Positions 20,254 to 30,561 of a stretch of DNA of 64,000 nucleotides are shown here, piece by piece (the stretch's first letter is position 1; the number at the start of each line of letters is the position of its first letter). Below the pieces are notes generated by a model. The model had not been told where the DNA came from and did not search any database. It saw nothing but the letters and a program-made list of their open reading frames with translations. Source of the stretch: Pseudomonas sp. AOB-7 (GTDB taxonomy: Bacteria; Pseudomonadota; Gammaproteobacteria; Pseudomonadales; Pseudomonadaceae); NCBI RefSeq assembly GCF_003696305.1, contig NZ_RFFK01000001.1, positions 1 through 64,000 on the forward strand, read 5' to 3'. A program made the position numbers and the translations under genes.

Positions 20254-21978
20254 TCACACTTCCTGCAGCAACTGGCTGAGCACCGCTCGCAACTTGCCCG
20301 GCTTGACCGGCTTGTTCAGCAGCGGCGCGCCCAGCGCCTGCAGGTCGCGGCGGCAGGCGTCGCTGCGGTCGGCGCTGATGATCAGCGCCGGAATCGGCCG
20401 GGCGAACGCCTCGCGCAGCTGCTGGATCACCTGGCAGCCGAGCACGCCGTGATCGAGGTGGAAATCCGCCAGTATCACCTCCGGCGCCCTGCCCTGCAGG
20501 CGTAGCAGCGCTTCGGGCAGATCCAGTGCGGTGACCACCTCGCAGCCCCACTGGCCGAGCAGCGCGGCCATGCTGTGCAGGATCGCCTCTTCGTTGTCGA
20601 TCACCAGCAGGCGCCGCCCCGGCAGCGGGTCGCCGAGCAGCGGCTGCGGCATGGGCTGCGCCGGCCGTTGCGGGCGCTCGGCAGCCAACGGCACGCGGAT
20701 GCTGAACAGCGAGCCGCGCCCCGGCTGCGAACTCACCTGCACCGGATAACCGAGCATGCGCGCGATACGCTCGACTATGGCCAGGCCGAGGCCGACGCCC
20801 TTGCGCTCGGTGGCGCGGCCGACGTCCAGCTGGTTGAACTCGAGGAAGATCTTGTCCAGTTGGTCGGCGGGAATGCCGCGGCCGCTGTCCCACACCTGCA
20901 GCTCGAGAAACTGGCCGCGCCGCCGCGCGCCGAGCAGCACGCCGCCGCGTTCGGTGTAGCGACAGGCGTTGCTGAGGAAGTTGCGCAGGATGCGCGTGAG
21001 CAGGCGAAAATCGGTGTGCACCGCGCAGTCGGCGATGCGCACGCGCAGGCGCAGGCCGCGGGCCACGGCGACGCCGTCGAACTCCGAGGCCAGCGGCGCC
21101 AGCAGCTCCTCCAGGCGATAGACGTCGAGGTCCGGCTTGATCGCCGCCTGGTCCAGCTTGGAGATGTCCAGCAGGTCGGTGAGCAGATCCTCAGCGCCTT
21201 CCAGTGCCAGGTGGCTGCGTTCCACCAGATTGAGCTCGGCGCTCGGCAGCTCGCGCTCACGCAGGGTGGAGATCAGCAGCCGCGCGGCGTTGAGCGGCTG
21301 CAGCAGGTCGTGGCTGGCGGCGGCCAGGTACTTGTCCTTGCTGCGGTTGGCCGCCTCGGCGGCGTCGCGCGCCTCGCGCAGGGCCTGCTCGATGCGCTCG
21401 CGCTCTTCGATCTGCCGTTGCAGGTTGCGGTTGGATTCGAGCAGCTCGTAGGTACGTGCAGCGACCCGGCGCTCCAGTTCGTCGTTGAGCTGTTGCAGGC
21501 GCTGCTGGGCCTGCTTGCGCTCGGTGATGTCGGCGACGAAACCCTCGAACAGGCCCTCGCCTTCGGGCTTGAGCAGCAGGTTCATCAACACGTCGATGAC
21601 GCTGCCGTCGCGCCGGCGTAACTGGGTTTCGTAGCCGACCAGGGCGGCGCCGCGGCCCAGCTGCTCGCGAATCCGCGCCAGCTCGTCGAAGCCGCCGACG
21701 AACAGGTGGCGCGCCAGGTCGTTCAGCGACCACAGCACCTGCTGCGGATCGTCGTAGCCAAGCATGCGCGCCATGGCCGGGTTGGCCGCCAGCACGCCCT
21801 GCTGCAGGCTGGCCTGGAAGATGCCGTGCACGGCGTGCTCGAACAGCCATTTGTAGCGGTTGCGCTCGGTTTCCAGCTCCTCCAGGCGCGCCAGCAGCTC
21901 GGGGTAGTGGCTCTTGCGCGCCGACTGGCTGCTGAGCCCCAGCAGCCCGGCCAGCGCCTCGTCAGAGCGCCTCGCCAT
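20254..21978 (-). CDS. ercS: PAS hybrid sensor histidine kinase ErcS
   Basis: A 574-residue cytoplasmic kinase. It has a PAS/PAC domain (about 40-155, ending ADITERKQAQ), a coiled coil (155-210), HisKA with phospho-acceptor His223 in AASHDLLQPLN, an HATPase (about 325-430, VWDSGRGIP and GVGLGLAIVE), and a C-terminal receiver with Asp505 (VILADFHLD) and Lys556. There are no transmembrane segments. The start lies inside the last codons of ercA (17-base overlap), so the pair is coupled. By family knowledge ErcS sits in the ethanol-oxidation regulatory cascade of P. aeruginosa. Its signal is unknown. Confidence 0.9.
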   Translation of the reverse strand: MARRSDEALAGLLGLSSQSARKSHYPELLARLEELETERNRYKWLFEHAVHGIFQASLQQGVLAANPAMARMLGYDDPQQVLWSLNDLARHLFVGGFDELARIREQLGRGAALVGYETQLRRRDGSVIDVLMNLLLKPEGEGLFEGFVADITERKQAQQRLQQLNDELERRVAARTYELLESNRNLQRQIEERERIEQALREARDAAEAANRSKDKYLAAASHDLLQPLNAARLLISTLRERELPSAELNLVERSHLALEGAEDLLTDLLDISKLDQAAIKPDLDVYRLEELLAPLASEFDGVAVARGLRLRVRIADCAVHTDFRLLTRILRNFLSNACRYTERGGVLLGARRRGQFLELQVWDSGRGIPADQLDKIFLEFNQLDVGRATERKGVGLGLAIVERIARMLGYPVQVSSQPGRGSLFSIRVPLAAERPQRPAQPMPQPLLGDPLPGRRLLVIDNEEAILHSMAALLGQWGCEVVTALDLPEALLRLQGRAPEVILADFHLDHGVLGCQVIQQLREAFARPIPALIISADRSDACRRDLQALGAPLLNKPVKPGKLRAVLSQLLQEV

Positions 21979-23125
21979 AGACCACCTCGACGTCGCGCTG
22001 GGTCGACTCGCGCGGGTTGGTAAGGATGCACGGATCGTCCATGGCATGGCTGGAAAGGAACGGAATGTCCGAGCTGCCGACGCCATGCAAGCCGAGGGTT
22101 TCGCGGAAGCCCACGGCATGCTTGAAGGCGATCAGGTGCTCGACCAGGCGCTGGCGAATCTGCGCGTGGTTCAGCCCGCGACAGTCGATGCCGAGGGTTT
22201 CGGCGATGACCTTGAAACGCTCCGGCGCCGCGCTGTAGTTGAAGGCCACCACGTGCTCGACCAGCACCGCGTTGCACAGGCCATGCGGCAGGTCGAGGAA
22301 ACCGCCGAGGCTGTGGCTCATCGCATGCACCGCCCCGAGGATGGCGTTGGAGAAGGCCAGCCCGGCCTGCATGCTGCCGAGCATGATCTTCTCGCGCAGG
22401 GCGATGTCCGCCGGGTTGGCGATCATCTGCACCAGGTTGCCGTTGATCAGACGCATGGCTTCCAGCGCATGCGGATCGGTCAGCGGTCCGTGGCCCGTGG
22501 AGACGAAGGCCTCGATGGCGTGCACCAGGGCGTCGATGCCGGTACAGGCGCTAAGGAAGGGATCCATGCTCAGGGTGGTTTCCGGGTCGATCAACGACAC
22601 GTCCGGCACCACCGCCTTGCTGACGATGGAGAACTTCATCCGTTCCTGCTGGTTGGAGATGATCACGAACTGGGAGACATCGGCCGAGGTGCCGGCGGTG
22701 GTCGGAATCAGGATCAGCGGCGGGCTGGGCACGCGGATGGTATCCACACCTTCGAATTCGAGAATGCTGCGACCATGGGCGACGACGATGCCGATGCCCT
22801 TGGCGCAGTCCATCGGGCTGCCGCCGCCGACCGCGACGATGACGTTGCAGCCCTCGCTTCGATACAGCTCGGCGCCCTCCATCACCTCTTCCACCCGTGG
22901 GTTGGGCGAGACCCTGGTGTACAGGCAGTAGGCGATGCCCTGGGCCTGCAGGCTGGCCTCGATATCACCGGCCCAGCCCGCGGCGACCACACCGGGATCG
23001 GACACCACCAGCACCTTGCGTGCACCGAAGGTCTTGGCGTAATTGCCGACGTTATGCCGGGAGCCGGCGCCGAAGATGATCTCGGGGGAAACGAACTTTC
23101 GCAGCTGACTCAAATCGTGGCTCAT
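21962..23125 (-). CDS. ercA: Iron-containing alcohol dehydrogenase ErcA
   Basis: A group III Fe-dependent alcohol dehydrogenase of 387 residues. It has the NAD-binding GGGSPMDCAKGIG motif and the metal-binding segment HAMSHSLGGFLDLPHGLCNAVLVEHV. In P. aeruginosa it is linked to control of quinoprotein ethanol oxidation rather than main carbon flux. ATG 23125 lies 77 bases after the end of pqqH on the same strand, so it may belong to the long pqq-erc transcription unit. It overlaps ercS. Confidence 0.92.
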   Translation of the reverse strand: MSHDLSQLRKFVSPEIIFGAGSRHNVGNYAKTFGARKVLVVSDPGVVAAGWAGDIEASLQAQGIAYCLYTRVSPNPRVEEVMEGAELYRSEGCNVIVAVGGGSPMDCAKGIGIVVAHGRSILEFEGVDTIRVPSPPLILIPTTAGTSADVSQFVIISNQQERMKFSIVSKAVVPDVSLIDPETTLSMDPFLSACTGIDALVHAIEAFVSTGHGPLTDPHALEAMRLINGNLVQMIANPADIALREKIMLGSMQAGLAFSNAILGAVHAMSHSLGGFLDLPHGLCNAVLVEHVVAFNYSAAPERFKVIAETLGIDCRGLNHAQIRQRLVEHLIAFKHAVGFRETLGLHGVGSSDIPFLSSHAMDDPCILTNPRESTQRDVEVVYGEAL

Positions 23126-23202
23126 ACAACGGCCTGAAATTTCTTGTTATGGAATGGCGATCAGCCTACTGCATTGCCGGGTTAATGCAATGCGACCTGC
23201 GA

Positions 23203-25149
23203 TCAGCTCAGCCGCTGATAGAAGGCATGCTCGGCGCGCAGAGCCTCGGCCAGATTGGTAGCCTGACGGAAACCGTGGCGTTCCTCGGCGAACAGGTGAT
23301 ATTCCACCGGCAAGCCACTCTGACGCAGCGCCTCGACCATGCTTTCGGTCTGGCTCGGCACCACCACCGCATCCAGCGCGCCCTGGAAGAAAATCACCGG
23401 CACCCTGATCCGGTCGGCCTGCAACAGGGGCGTGCGGCGGCGATAGCGCTCGGCATCCTGCTGCGGGTCGCCGATCAGCCAGTCCAGGTAATCTGCCTCG
23501 AACTTGTGGGTCAGCCGACGCAGTGCCAGCGGGTCGCTGACGCCGTAGAGGCTGGCACCACCACGTAACTGCGGCAGCTCGGCCAGTGCACGCAGCGCAC
23601 TGAAGCCGCCAGCACTGCCGCCGCGCACGAACACTTGCGCCGGATCGATAACGCCGTCGCTGGCCAACTGGTCGATGGCGGCGCGGATATCCTCGACCTC
23701 CAGCGCCCCCCACTGCCCCGCCAGACGCAGCCGGTAGGCGCGACCGTAGCCGCTGCTGCCGCGGTAGTTGAGGTCGAGCACGGCGTAGCCGCGCAGCGTC
23801 CAGAAGGCGATGCGCGGATCGAATACCGGATAGCAGGCCGAGGTAGGGCCGCCGTGCAGGAAGATCAGCAGCGGTTGGCGTGATTCGGCGGCAACGGGCG
23901 CATAGAAAAAACCATGGCAGCGCTCGCCCTCGCCCACCGCACAGCTGAATGGCTGAGGCCGTGACAGCTGTGCTTCACCTAGCGGCTGCTCACCGCCCGC
24001 CAGTATCTGCAACGCGCCATCGCTGCGGCAAATGGCAAGCACCGCCGGCAGGCGATCCGGGGCGGCAGCGATGCAGTAGAAATATTCGCTATCGGCAGCC
24101 AGGCTGCGGAAACGTGTAAACCCTTCGGCCAACCGCCGCTCTGCGTAGGGTGCGCTGTGCGCACCGATTGGTTTGCCGCTGAGATCGCTGGTGCGCACAA
24201 CCTGGGCGGCCCCGCGCCCCTCTACCAGAATGCCTACACCCTGCTCGAAACGGGTCAGCAGCAGCTCACCATGCTCCAGCGGCAGATAGGTGCGGCCACC
24301 CAGTTGCCAGGGCGCCGGCGCATGATCGCGGGGCGCGGCTTGCAGCTCTAGGCCGTGATCGACGCACTCGGGCTGCCACCAGCCCGCCTTGTCGCTCAAC
24401 ACCCACAAGCGGTTCTGCGCATCGAAGCGTGGCTGCTGCAGAGAACGATCACCCGCCTGCCCGGCCAGCACCCGAGTAGGCTGGTCCGACTCGCGCTGGC
24501 ACAGGCGCGTGGCGACCCAGGGTTGGTGCGGGCGATCCCACTCGATCCAGGCCAGGCGTTGGCCAATGGAGTCCGCCACCGGCGCTGCGTAGAAATCGGC
24601 GCCCTCGACCAGCACCTCGCGCTGGCCATCGAGGCCGATACGCACCAGGCGATGCAGCACCGCGCCGCGCTCATGACTCTCCTCCACCGCCAGCAGCGCC
24701 TGCCAGGCGGGCACGAAGGCCAGGTCGCCATAACGGCAGTGAGAGCGGGCAGTCAGCGCCTGAGGCTCAAGGCCCGTAGGAGCGGCTTTAGCCGCGAAGC
24801 CCTTTGGCTCACCGCGGTTCGCGGCTAAAGCCGCTCCTACGGAAATACCCGCCATTGGCAGATGGTAGATCTGCTGATCACGCTCGTTGACGAAGGCCAC
24901 GCCCTGCTCCGTGGCACAGCAGGCGCCGCCGCCGTATTCGTAGACGCGGCTGCGTACGGAAAACCCCGGCGGGGTCAGCTCGCAAACTGCGCCATCGCGG
25001 CAGAAGAACAGCCCGCAACGGGCCTGCAGCGGATCGAAGGCCACCCACAGCAGGCCGTCATGGGCGGCGTGCAGTTCGGCGAAGTCGGCGCTGGCGGCTG
25101 CGGCCTGTTCGGCGCTCCAGATATCGTCGGGGTCGGTCACGCCTTGCAT
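23203..25149 (-). CDS. pqqH: S9-family peptidase of the PQQ operon (PqqH)
   Basis: Prolyl-oligopeptidase-type serine hydrolase, 648 residues. An N-terminal beta-propeller (to about 390) precedes an alpha/beta-hydrolase domain with catalytic Ser in RGGSAGGFS, Asp in GALDAVVV and His in EERHGFR. The start ATGCAAGGCG overlaps the pqqE stop by 13 bases; longer upstream frames run through pqqE and are not real. It is the terminal gene of pqqABCDEH in pseudomonads; a role in PqqA or peptide processing is suspected but unproven. Two repeat elements lie in frame inside the propeller: a REP pair at codons about 104-125 and a second family at about 329-335. Confidence 0.9.
   Translation of the reverse strand: MQGVTDPDDIWSAEQAAAASADFAELHAAHDGLLWVAFDPLQARCGLFFCRDGAVCELTPPGFSVRSRVYEYGGGACCATEQGVAFVNERDQQIYHLPMAGISVGAALAANRGEPKGFAAKAAPTGLEPQALTARSHCRYGDLAFVPAWQALLAVEESHERGAVLHRLVRIGLDGQREVLVEGADFYAAPVADSIGQRLAWIEWDRPHQPWVATRLCQRESDQPTRVLAGQAGDRSLQQPRFDAQNRLWVLSDKAGWWQPECVDHGLELQAAPRDHAPAPWQLGGRTYLPLEHGELLLTRFEQGVGILVEGRGAAQVVRTSDLSGKPIGAHSAPYAERRLAEGFTRFRSLAADSEYFYCIAAAPDRLPAVLAICRSDGALQILAGGEQPLGEAQLSRPQPFSCAVGEGERCHGFFYAPVAAESRQPLLIFLHGGPTSACYPVFDPRIAFWTLRGYAVLDLNYRGSSGYGRAYRLRLAGQWGALEVEDIRAAIDQLASDGVIDPAQVFVRGGSAGGFSALRALAELPQLRGGASLYGVSDPLALRRLTHKFEADYLDWLIGDPQQDAERYRRRTPLLQADRIRVPVIFFQGALDAVVVPSQTESMVEALRQSGLPVEYHLFAEERHGFRQATNLAEALRAEHAFYQRLS
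24145..24165. repeat. GTGCGCA-type dispersed repeat inside pqqH
   Basis: A 21-base copy of the form GTAGGGTGCGCtGTGCGCACC, the same family as the intergenic copies at 26559, 27391, 33917 and 44345. On the coding strand it is read as GAHSAPY in frame. Confidence 0.75.
24776..24840. repeat. REP inverted pair (REPIN) inside pqqH
   Basis: Two perfect inverted 23-base arms (24776-24798 and 24818-24840) start GTAGGAGCGGCTTTAGCC and flank a 19-base spacer. This is the common Pseudomonas REP sequence in its paired form. REPINs are normally extragenic; here the reading frame stays open through the element, adding about 22 residues rich in Ala and Gly. Confidence 0.92.
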
Positions 25150-26291
25150 ATGATTCGCGAGGCCTTTTCGTTGCGATATTGCAGGGCGTCCAGCCCCAGC
25201 GGCGCTTCGTCGGCCTGCTGGCGGGCAGCGAGAATCACACCATGGTGGGCCGACTTGCTGCACACCGGGTCGGCGTTGCTGGCGTCGCCGGTGAGCAGGA
25301 AGGCCTGGCAGCGGCAGCCGCCAAAATCCTTGTGCTTCTCGTCGCAGCTGCGGCAGGGCTCGGCCATCCAGTCGTCACCGCGAAAGCGGTTGAAACCGAA
25401 GGAATGCCGCCAGATGTGCTCGATGCTGTGCTCGCGCACATTGGGAAACTGCACCGGCAGCTGCCGCGCGCTGTGGCAAGGCAGCGCCGTGCCGTCCGGG
25501 GTGATGTCGAGGAACAGGTTGCCCCAGCCGTTCATGCAGGCCTTGGGGCGCTCCTCGTAGTAATCCGGGGTGACGAAGATCAGCTTGCACGGGTGGTTCT
25601 CGGCCGCCAGTTTGTCGCGCCACTGGTAGGTGATGCGCTCGGCGCGTTCGAGCTGCGCGCGAGTCGGCAGCAGGCCGGCGCGATTGAGTTCTGCCCAGCC
25701 GTAGAACTGGCAGGTGGCGAGCTCGACGAAATCCGCCTCCAGCTCCAGGCACAGCTCGATGATGCGCTCGATACTGTCGATGTTGTGCCGGTGGGTGACG
25801 AAGTTCAGCACCATCGGGTAGCCATGGGCCTTGACCGCGCGGGCCATGGCCAGCTTCTGCGCGAAGGCCTTTTTTGAGCCGGCCAGCAGGTTGTTCACCT
25901 CCTCGTCGGCGGCCTGAAAGCTGATCTGGATATGGTCAAGGCCGGCGTCGGCGAACTCGGCGATACGTGCTTCGGTCAGGCCGATACCGGAAGTGATCAG
26001 GTTGGTGTAGTAGCCCAGGCCGCGCGCCGCTGCGATCAGCTCGGCCAGGTCCTGACGCACCAGCGGCTCGCCGCCGGAAAAGCCCAGCTGCGCCGCGCCC
26101 AGCTCACGGGCCTGGCGAAACACCTCGATCCACTCGGCGGTGCTGAGTTCGGCGCCCTGCTGGGCGAAGTCCAGGGGATTGGAGCAGTACGGGCACTGCA
26201 GCGGGCAGCGGTAGGTCAGCTCGGCCAGCAGCCAGAGCGGCGGCCCGGCTTCATGGCCGGCTTTAGCGAAGCTCGATCCAGAACTGAGCAT
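25137..26291 (-). CDS. pqqE: PqqE, radical SAM enzyme of PQQ synthesis
   Basis: With PqqD as peptide chaperone, PqqE makes the Glu-Tyr carbon-carbon crosslink in PqqA, the first committed step. Its 384 residues have the radical SAM CX3CX2C motif ([11 protein letters not shown]), then the SGGEPL motif, and a C-terminal SPASM domain with further Cys ([27 protein letters not shown]) for auxiliary clusters. ATG 26291 has GGAGG at a good distance. It overlaps the end of pqqD by 29 bases, and its stop overlaps pqqH. Confidence 0.96.
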   Translation of the reverse strand: MLSSGSSFAKAGHEAGPPLWLLAELTYRCPLQCPYCSNPLDFAQQGAELSTAEWIEVFRQARELGAAQLGFSGGEPLVRQDLAELIAAARGLGYYTNLITSGIGLTEARIAEFADAGLDHIQISFQAADEEVNNLLAGSKKAFAQKLAMARAVKAHGYPMVLNFVTHRHNIDSIERIIELCLELEADFVELATCQFYGWAELNRAGLLPTRAQLERAERITYQWRDKLAAENHPCKLIFVTPDYYEERPKACMNGWGNLFLDITPDGTALPCHSARQLPVQFPNVREHSIEHIWRHSFGFNRFRGDDWMAEPCRSCDEKHKDFGGCRCQAFLLTGDASNADPVCSKSAHHGVILAARQQADEAPLGLDALQYRNEKASRIICKA

Positions 26292-26541
26292 GGGCCACCT
26301 CCATAAAGGCGAGGATGTCTTCGTCGATGCCGGGCACGTCGGGGAAGCGCTGGTGCAGGCTGTCGATGATCTCGGCCACCGAACGCTTGCCATCGACCTG
26401 CTGAAGGATCTCGCCGGCGCTGTCGTTGAGCTTGATCATGCCTTCCGGGTAGAGCAGCACATGGCAGCCCTGGGCCGGCTCGAACTGCAGGCGAAAGCCG
26501 CGGCGGATGGCGGGGATATTGGGCAGGATGGCAGCAGTCAT
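26263..26541 (-). CDS. pqqD: PqqD, peptide chaperone of PQQ synthesis
   Basis: A 92-residue RiPP-recognition-element protein that presents PqqA to PqqE. It contains the family segments [30 protein letters not shown] and [17 protein letters not shown] 26541 is preceded by AGGAGCC; a frame starting 42 bases earlier reads through the repeat upstream and is rejected. It is the third gene after pqqC, separated by an 85-base spacer holding a palindromic repeat. Confidence 0.96.
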   Translation of the reverse strand: MTAAILPNIPAIRRGFRLQFEPAQGCHVLLYPEGMIKLNDSAGEILQQVDGKRSVAEIIDSLHQRFPDVPGIDEDILAFMEVAHAQFWIELR

Positions 26542-26558
26542 TGTTCGGGCTCCTGACT

Positions 26559-26614
26559 GGTGCGCACGGCGCACCCTACACAAGACTCAACCGCAGGGTG
26601 CGTCATGCGCACCG
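26559..26614. repeat. Palindromic GTGCGCA repeat between pqqC and pqqD
   Basis: A full inverted element. GGTGCGCACGGCGCACCCT (26559-26577) is mirrored imperfectly by AGGGTGCG..GCGCACC near 26595-26613. It lies in the only sizeable gap inside the pqq operon and would form a hairpin in the mRNA. Confidence 0.75.
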
Positions 26615-26626
26615 ACACATCGGGTT

Positions 26627-27379
26627 TCATAGCGCGATCCCCCGATGCCAGACGCGCTCGGTGGTCACCGTGTGGTACGGCGGGCGCTGCAGCTCGTAGG
26701 CCATGCTCATGGCGTCGAGCATGCTCCACAGCACGTCGAGCTTGAACTGCAGGATGTTCAGCATGCGCTGCTGGGCATCAAAGGTGCGGTAGTGCTCCAG
26801 GGTGATGCGCAGGCCATGCTCGACATCGCGCCGCGCCTGGCTCAGGCGCTTGCGGAAGTAGTCGTAGCCGGCCGCATCGATCCACGGGTAGTGCTGCGGC
26901 CAGGCGTCCAGGCGCGACTGGTGGATGGTCGGCGCGAACAGCTCGGTCAGCGAGCTGCTGGCCGCCTCCTGCCAACTGGCGCGGCGAGCGAAGTTGACGT
27001 AGGCGTCGACGGCGAAGCGCACCCCGGGCAGCACCAGCTCCTGCGACAGCACCTGCTCGCGCTCCAGGCCGACCGCCTCGGCCAGGCGCAACCAGGCCTC
27101 GATACCGCCTTCCTCACCCGGTGCACCGTCATGGTCGAGGATGCGCTGGATCCACTCGCGGCGGGTCTCGCGATCCGGGCAGTTGGCGAGGATCGCCGCG
27201 TCCTTGAGCGGAATATTGACCTGATAGTAGAAGCGGTTGGCCACCCAGCCCTGGATCTGCTCGCGGCTGGCCCGGCCTTCGTACATGGCCCGGTGGTAGG
27301 GATGGTGAATGTGGTACAGCGCGCCCTTGGCGCGCAGCGCCTGCTCGAATTCGGCAGGTGTCATGGCAGGTTGGCTCAT
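26627..27379 (-). CDS. pqqC: PqqC, pyrroloquinoline-quinone synthase
   Basis: Cofactorless oxidase that performs the final ring closure and eight-electron oxidation giving PQQ. Its 250 residues from ATG 27379 ([11 protein letters not shown]) match the family length; an ATG 27 bases earlier lies in the repeat and is rejected. Conserved segments include [42 protein letters not shown] and the C-terminal [13 protein letters not shown]. It follows pqqB with a 28-base gap. Confidence 0.97.
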   Translation of the reverse strand: MSQPAMTPAEFEQALRAKGALYHIHHPYHRAMYEGRASREQIQGWVANRFYYQVNIPLKDAAILANCPDRETRREWIQRILDHDGAPGEEGGIEAWLRLAEAVGLEREQVLSQELVLPGVRFAVDAYVNFARRASWQEAASSSLTELFAPTIHQSRLDAWPQHYPWIDAAGYDYFRKRLSQARRDVEHGLRITLEHYRTFDAQQRMLNILQFKLDVLWSMLDAMSMAYELQRPPYHTVTTERVWHRGIAL

Positions 27380-27390
27380 CAGGACTCCCC

Positions 27391-27411
27391 GGTGCGCACG
27401 GCGCACCCTAC
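27391..27411. repeat. GTGCGCA-type repeat at the pqqB 3' end
   Basis: GGTGCGCACGGCGCACCCTAC. The TAG stop codon of pqqB (27408-27410) is part of this repeat, so the present end of pqqB is set by the element. It leaves 11 bases before the pqqC start. Confidence 0.75.
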
Positions 27412-28322
27412 AAAACGATGCTCATGCCATCGAACGCGACCTCGATGCCGCGGGCGTCCAGCTCGGCGCGCTCGGGCGAGTCCAGGTCGAGAATCGGGTT
27501 GGTGTTATTGATATGGATCAGGATCTTGCGCGCCGCCGGCAGCCCCTCCAGCACTTCGAGCATGCCGCCCGGGCCGCTCTGCGGCAGATGGCCCATCTCG
27601 CTGCCGAGCTTGTCGCCCACCTCGCACCGGCGCATCTCGTCGTCGCGCCACAGCGTGCCGTCCACCAGCAGGCAGTCGGCGCGGCGCATCCAGCCCAGCA
27701 GCGGCTCGTCCACCTGACCCAGGCCGGGGGCGTAGAACAAGGTTCCCCCCGTGCGCAGATCCTCGATAAACAGGCCGATATTGTCGCCCGGATGCGGATT
27801 GCCGCGGTGCGGCGAATAGGGCGGCGCGCTGCTGCGCAGGGCGATGGCGGTAATGCTCAGCCCCGGGCAGGCGGGGATGGTGAACGGCTCGGCGTCCAGC
27901 TCGATCAGCCGGTGCTGCAGGCCGCCGTTCCAGTGGCCGAGCATGTTGAACAGCGGAAAGCCGCTGGTCAGGTCCTGATGGACCATCTCGGTGCACCAGA
28001 CTTGGTGCGGGCAGCCCTCGCGCAGGGTCAACAGGCCGGTGCAGTGGTCGATCTGGCTGTCGAGCAGGACGATGCCGGCGATCGCCGTATCGCGCAGCTG
28101 GCGCGCCGGCTGCAGGGCGGGAAAGGCCTCGAGCTGGGCGCGGATATCCGGCGAGGCGTTGCACAGGACCCACTCGCCGCCGTCATCGGAAAGGGCGATG
28201 GACGACTGGGTGCGCGGCTGCGCGCGCAGGGTGCCGGCGCGTACGCCACGGCAGTTGCGGCAGTTGCAGTTCCACTGGGGAAAGCCGCCGCCGGCGGCGG
28301 AACCGAGAACCTGGATATGCAT
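27408..28322 (-). CDS. pqqB: PqqB, metallo-beta-lactamase-fold enzyme of PQQ synthesis
   Basis: A 304-residue MBL-fold protein. It has been proposed as the oxygenase that hydroxylates the crosslinked Glu-Tyr intermediate. The N-terminus [21 protein letters not shown] carries the CXCXXC zinc knuckle typical of PqqB, and later [16 protein letters not shown] and the C-terminal [10 protein letters not shown] are conserved. It lies 48 bases after pqqA. Confidence 0.97.
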   Translation of the reverse strand: MHIQVLGSAAGGGFPQWNCNCRNCRGVRAGTLRAQPRTQSSIALSDDGGEWVLCNASPDIRAQLEAFPALQPARQLRDTAIAGIVLLDSQIDHCTGLLTLREGCPHQVWCTEMVHQDLTSGFPLFNMLGHWNGGLQHRLIELDAEPFTIPACPGLSITAIALRSSAPPYSPHRGNPHPGDNIGLFIEDLRTGGTLFYAPGLGQVDEPLLGWMRRADCLLVDGTLWRDDEMRRCEVGDKLGSEMGHLPQSGPGGMLEVLEGLPAARKILIHINNTNPILDLDSPERAELDARGIEVAFDGMSIVL

Positions 28323-28370
28323 GGGGCGTTACCGGTTGGGATGCCCCGGACGAACCGGGGCCAAGGGCGA

Positions 28371-28442
28371 TCAACGGTTGGCGAAGTACATGGTCACTTC
28401 GAAGCCAATGCGCAGGTCGGTGTAGGCGGGTTTAGTCCACAT
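28371..28442 (-). CDS. pqqA: PqqA, ribosomal precursor peptide of PQQ
   Basis: A 23-residue peptide, too short for standard ORF lists. On the minus strand it begins ATG TGG ACT AAA CCC and ends TTC GCC AAC CGT TGA. It contains Glu15 and Tyr19 in the E-X3-Y motif that become PQQ. AGAGGA lies 8 bases upstream of the ATG. It is the first gene of the operon; a regulatory box lies about 70 bases upstream. Confidence 0.97.
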
Positions 28443-28510
28443 GGTGCGGTCCTCTTGTTATTGAACCGGGGCATTCCGGCAACCCCATTAAGCCCCCGCC
28501 GGGCAGGCGG

Positions 28511-28530
28511 CCAAATGGTACTTTGGGAGG
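28511..28530 (-). promoter_or_regulatory. Quinoprotein-regulon box upstream of pqqA
   Basis: On the minus strand this reads CCTCCCAAAGTACCATTTGG. It matches 11 of 17 positions of the box seen upstream of exaC and pedF (TACTACCAARGGACTAG) and is nearly identical to the second half-site at 43097-43110. It is about 70 bases before the pqqA start. Confidence 0.5.
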
Positions 28531-28585
28531 AGATTCGGCTGGCATTGGTAGGTAAGCCCACCCTATGGACAGCTGCGCATCGGCA

Positions 28586-28610
28586 ATAAAAAACGCGGCC
28601 GAAGCCGCGT
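28586..28610 (-). terminator. Terminator of the aldehyde dehydrogenase gene
   Basis: A 7-bp stem ACGCGGC/GCCGCGT with a tetraloop (28593-28610) is followed on the minus strand by a run of T (A-run 28588-28593 on plus). It separates exaC from the pqqA promoter. The remaining 120 bases up to exaC hold nothing I recognise. Confidence 0.75.
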
Positions 28611-28733
28611 CGCGATAAGGAATCTGCTGCCGTTCAGGCCATGGCTGCCCGCAGATCCACCCGGGTAGGGTTCGTCGCCGTGCAAGAGGCGGCGCGCCGG
28701 AGCGAGCGCGCCGCGTTATGGGATTGGCGAGCC

Positions 28734-30254
<1,521 letters not shown>

Positions 30255-30363
30255 GATGCTGACCTCTCTTGTTGTCGGAGCCCGCTGCCAATCGGGGAAG
30301 CGAGTCATGGTTCGATCTTAGGAAGCCCCCGGAAACCTCGGTATGCGCCCATGGCACAGATCG

Positions 30364-30382
30364 CCTAGTCATTTGGTAGTAG
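30364..30382 (-). promoter_or_regulatory. Quinoprotein-regulon box upstream of exaC
   Basis: On the minus strand it reads CTACTACCAAATGACTAGG, 110 bases before the exaC start. It differs from the pedF copy (36261-36280) at only two central positions over 19 bases. Confidence 0.7.
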
Positions 30383-30515
30383 AGCGGCGAGCGGTCTGGC
30401 ACGGGCCTTCGGCAGCGAGATAAGGAGCTATGGACGCTAAAGGCTAGACCCGCCTGCCTGGTCTTGCGTTCCGCCCGGCGGAAAATCTCCCGATGCAGCG
30501 GCAAGCCCCAGAAAC

Positions 30516-30546
30516 GACGATGGCCGGACAGAGTCCGGCCATCGTC
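30516..30546 (-). terminator. Hairpin after the quinoprotein alcohol dehydrogenase
   Basis: A perfect 14-bp stem (30516-30529 with 30533-30546, loop of 3) begins 15 bases past the stop codon. On the minus strand it is followed by GTTTC, a weak U-tract, so it may terminate poorly or stabilise the 3' end. Confidence 0.6.
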
Positions 30547-30561
30547 TGACGCATCAGCCGA

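Larger units (their letters stand above)
30255..30561. other. Intergenic region, exaC promoter and alcohol dehydrogenase terminator
   Basis: This 307-base gap has no credible gene. It holds the exaC leader, the regulatory box (30364-30382) and a long hairpin after the alcohol dehydrogenase gene (30516-30546). Open frames crossing it are extensions of shadows. Confidence 0.8.

Noticed and set aside
20254..22119. Longer ercS start at 22119
   Set aside because: The extra 47 codons lie within ercA in another frame and encode no PAS-like sequence; the ATG at 21978 fits the coupled overlap.
24776..24840. Intrinsic terminator inside pqqH
   Set aside because: The hairpin is strong but has no U-tract on either strand and matches the REP family exactly.
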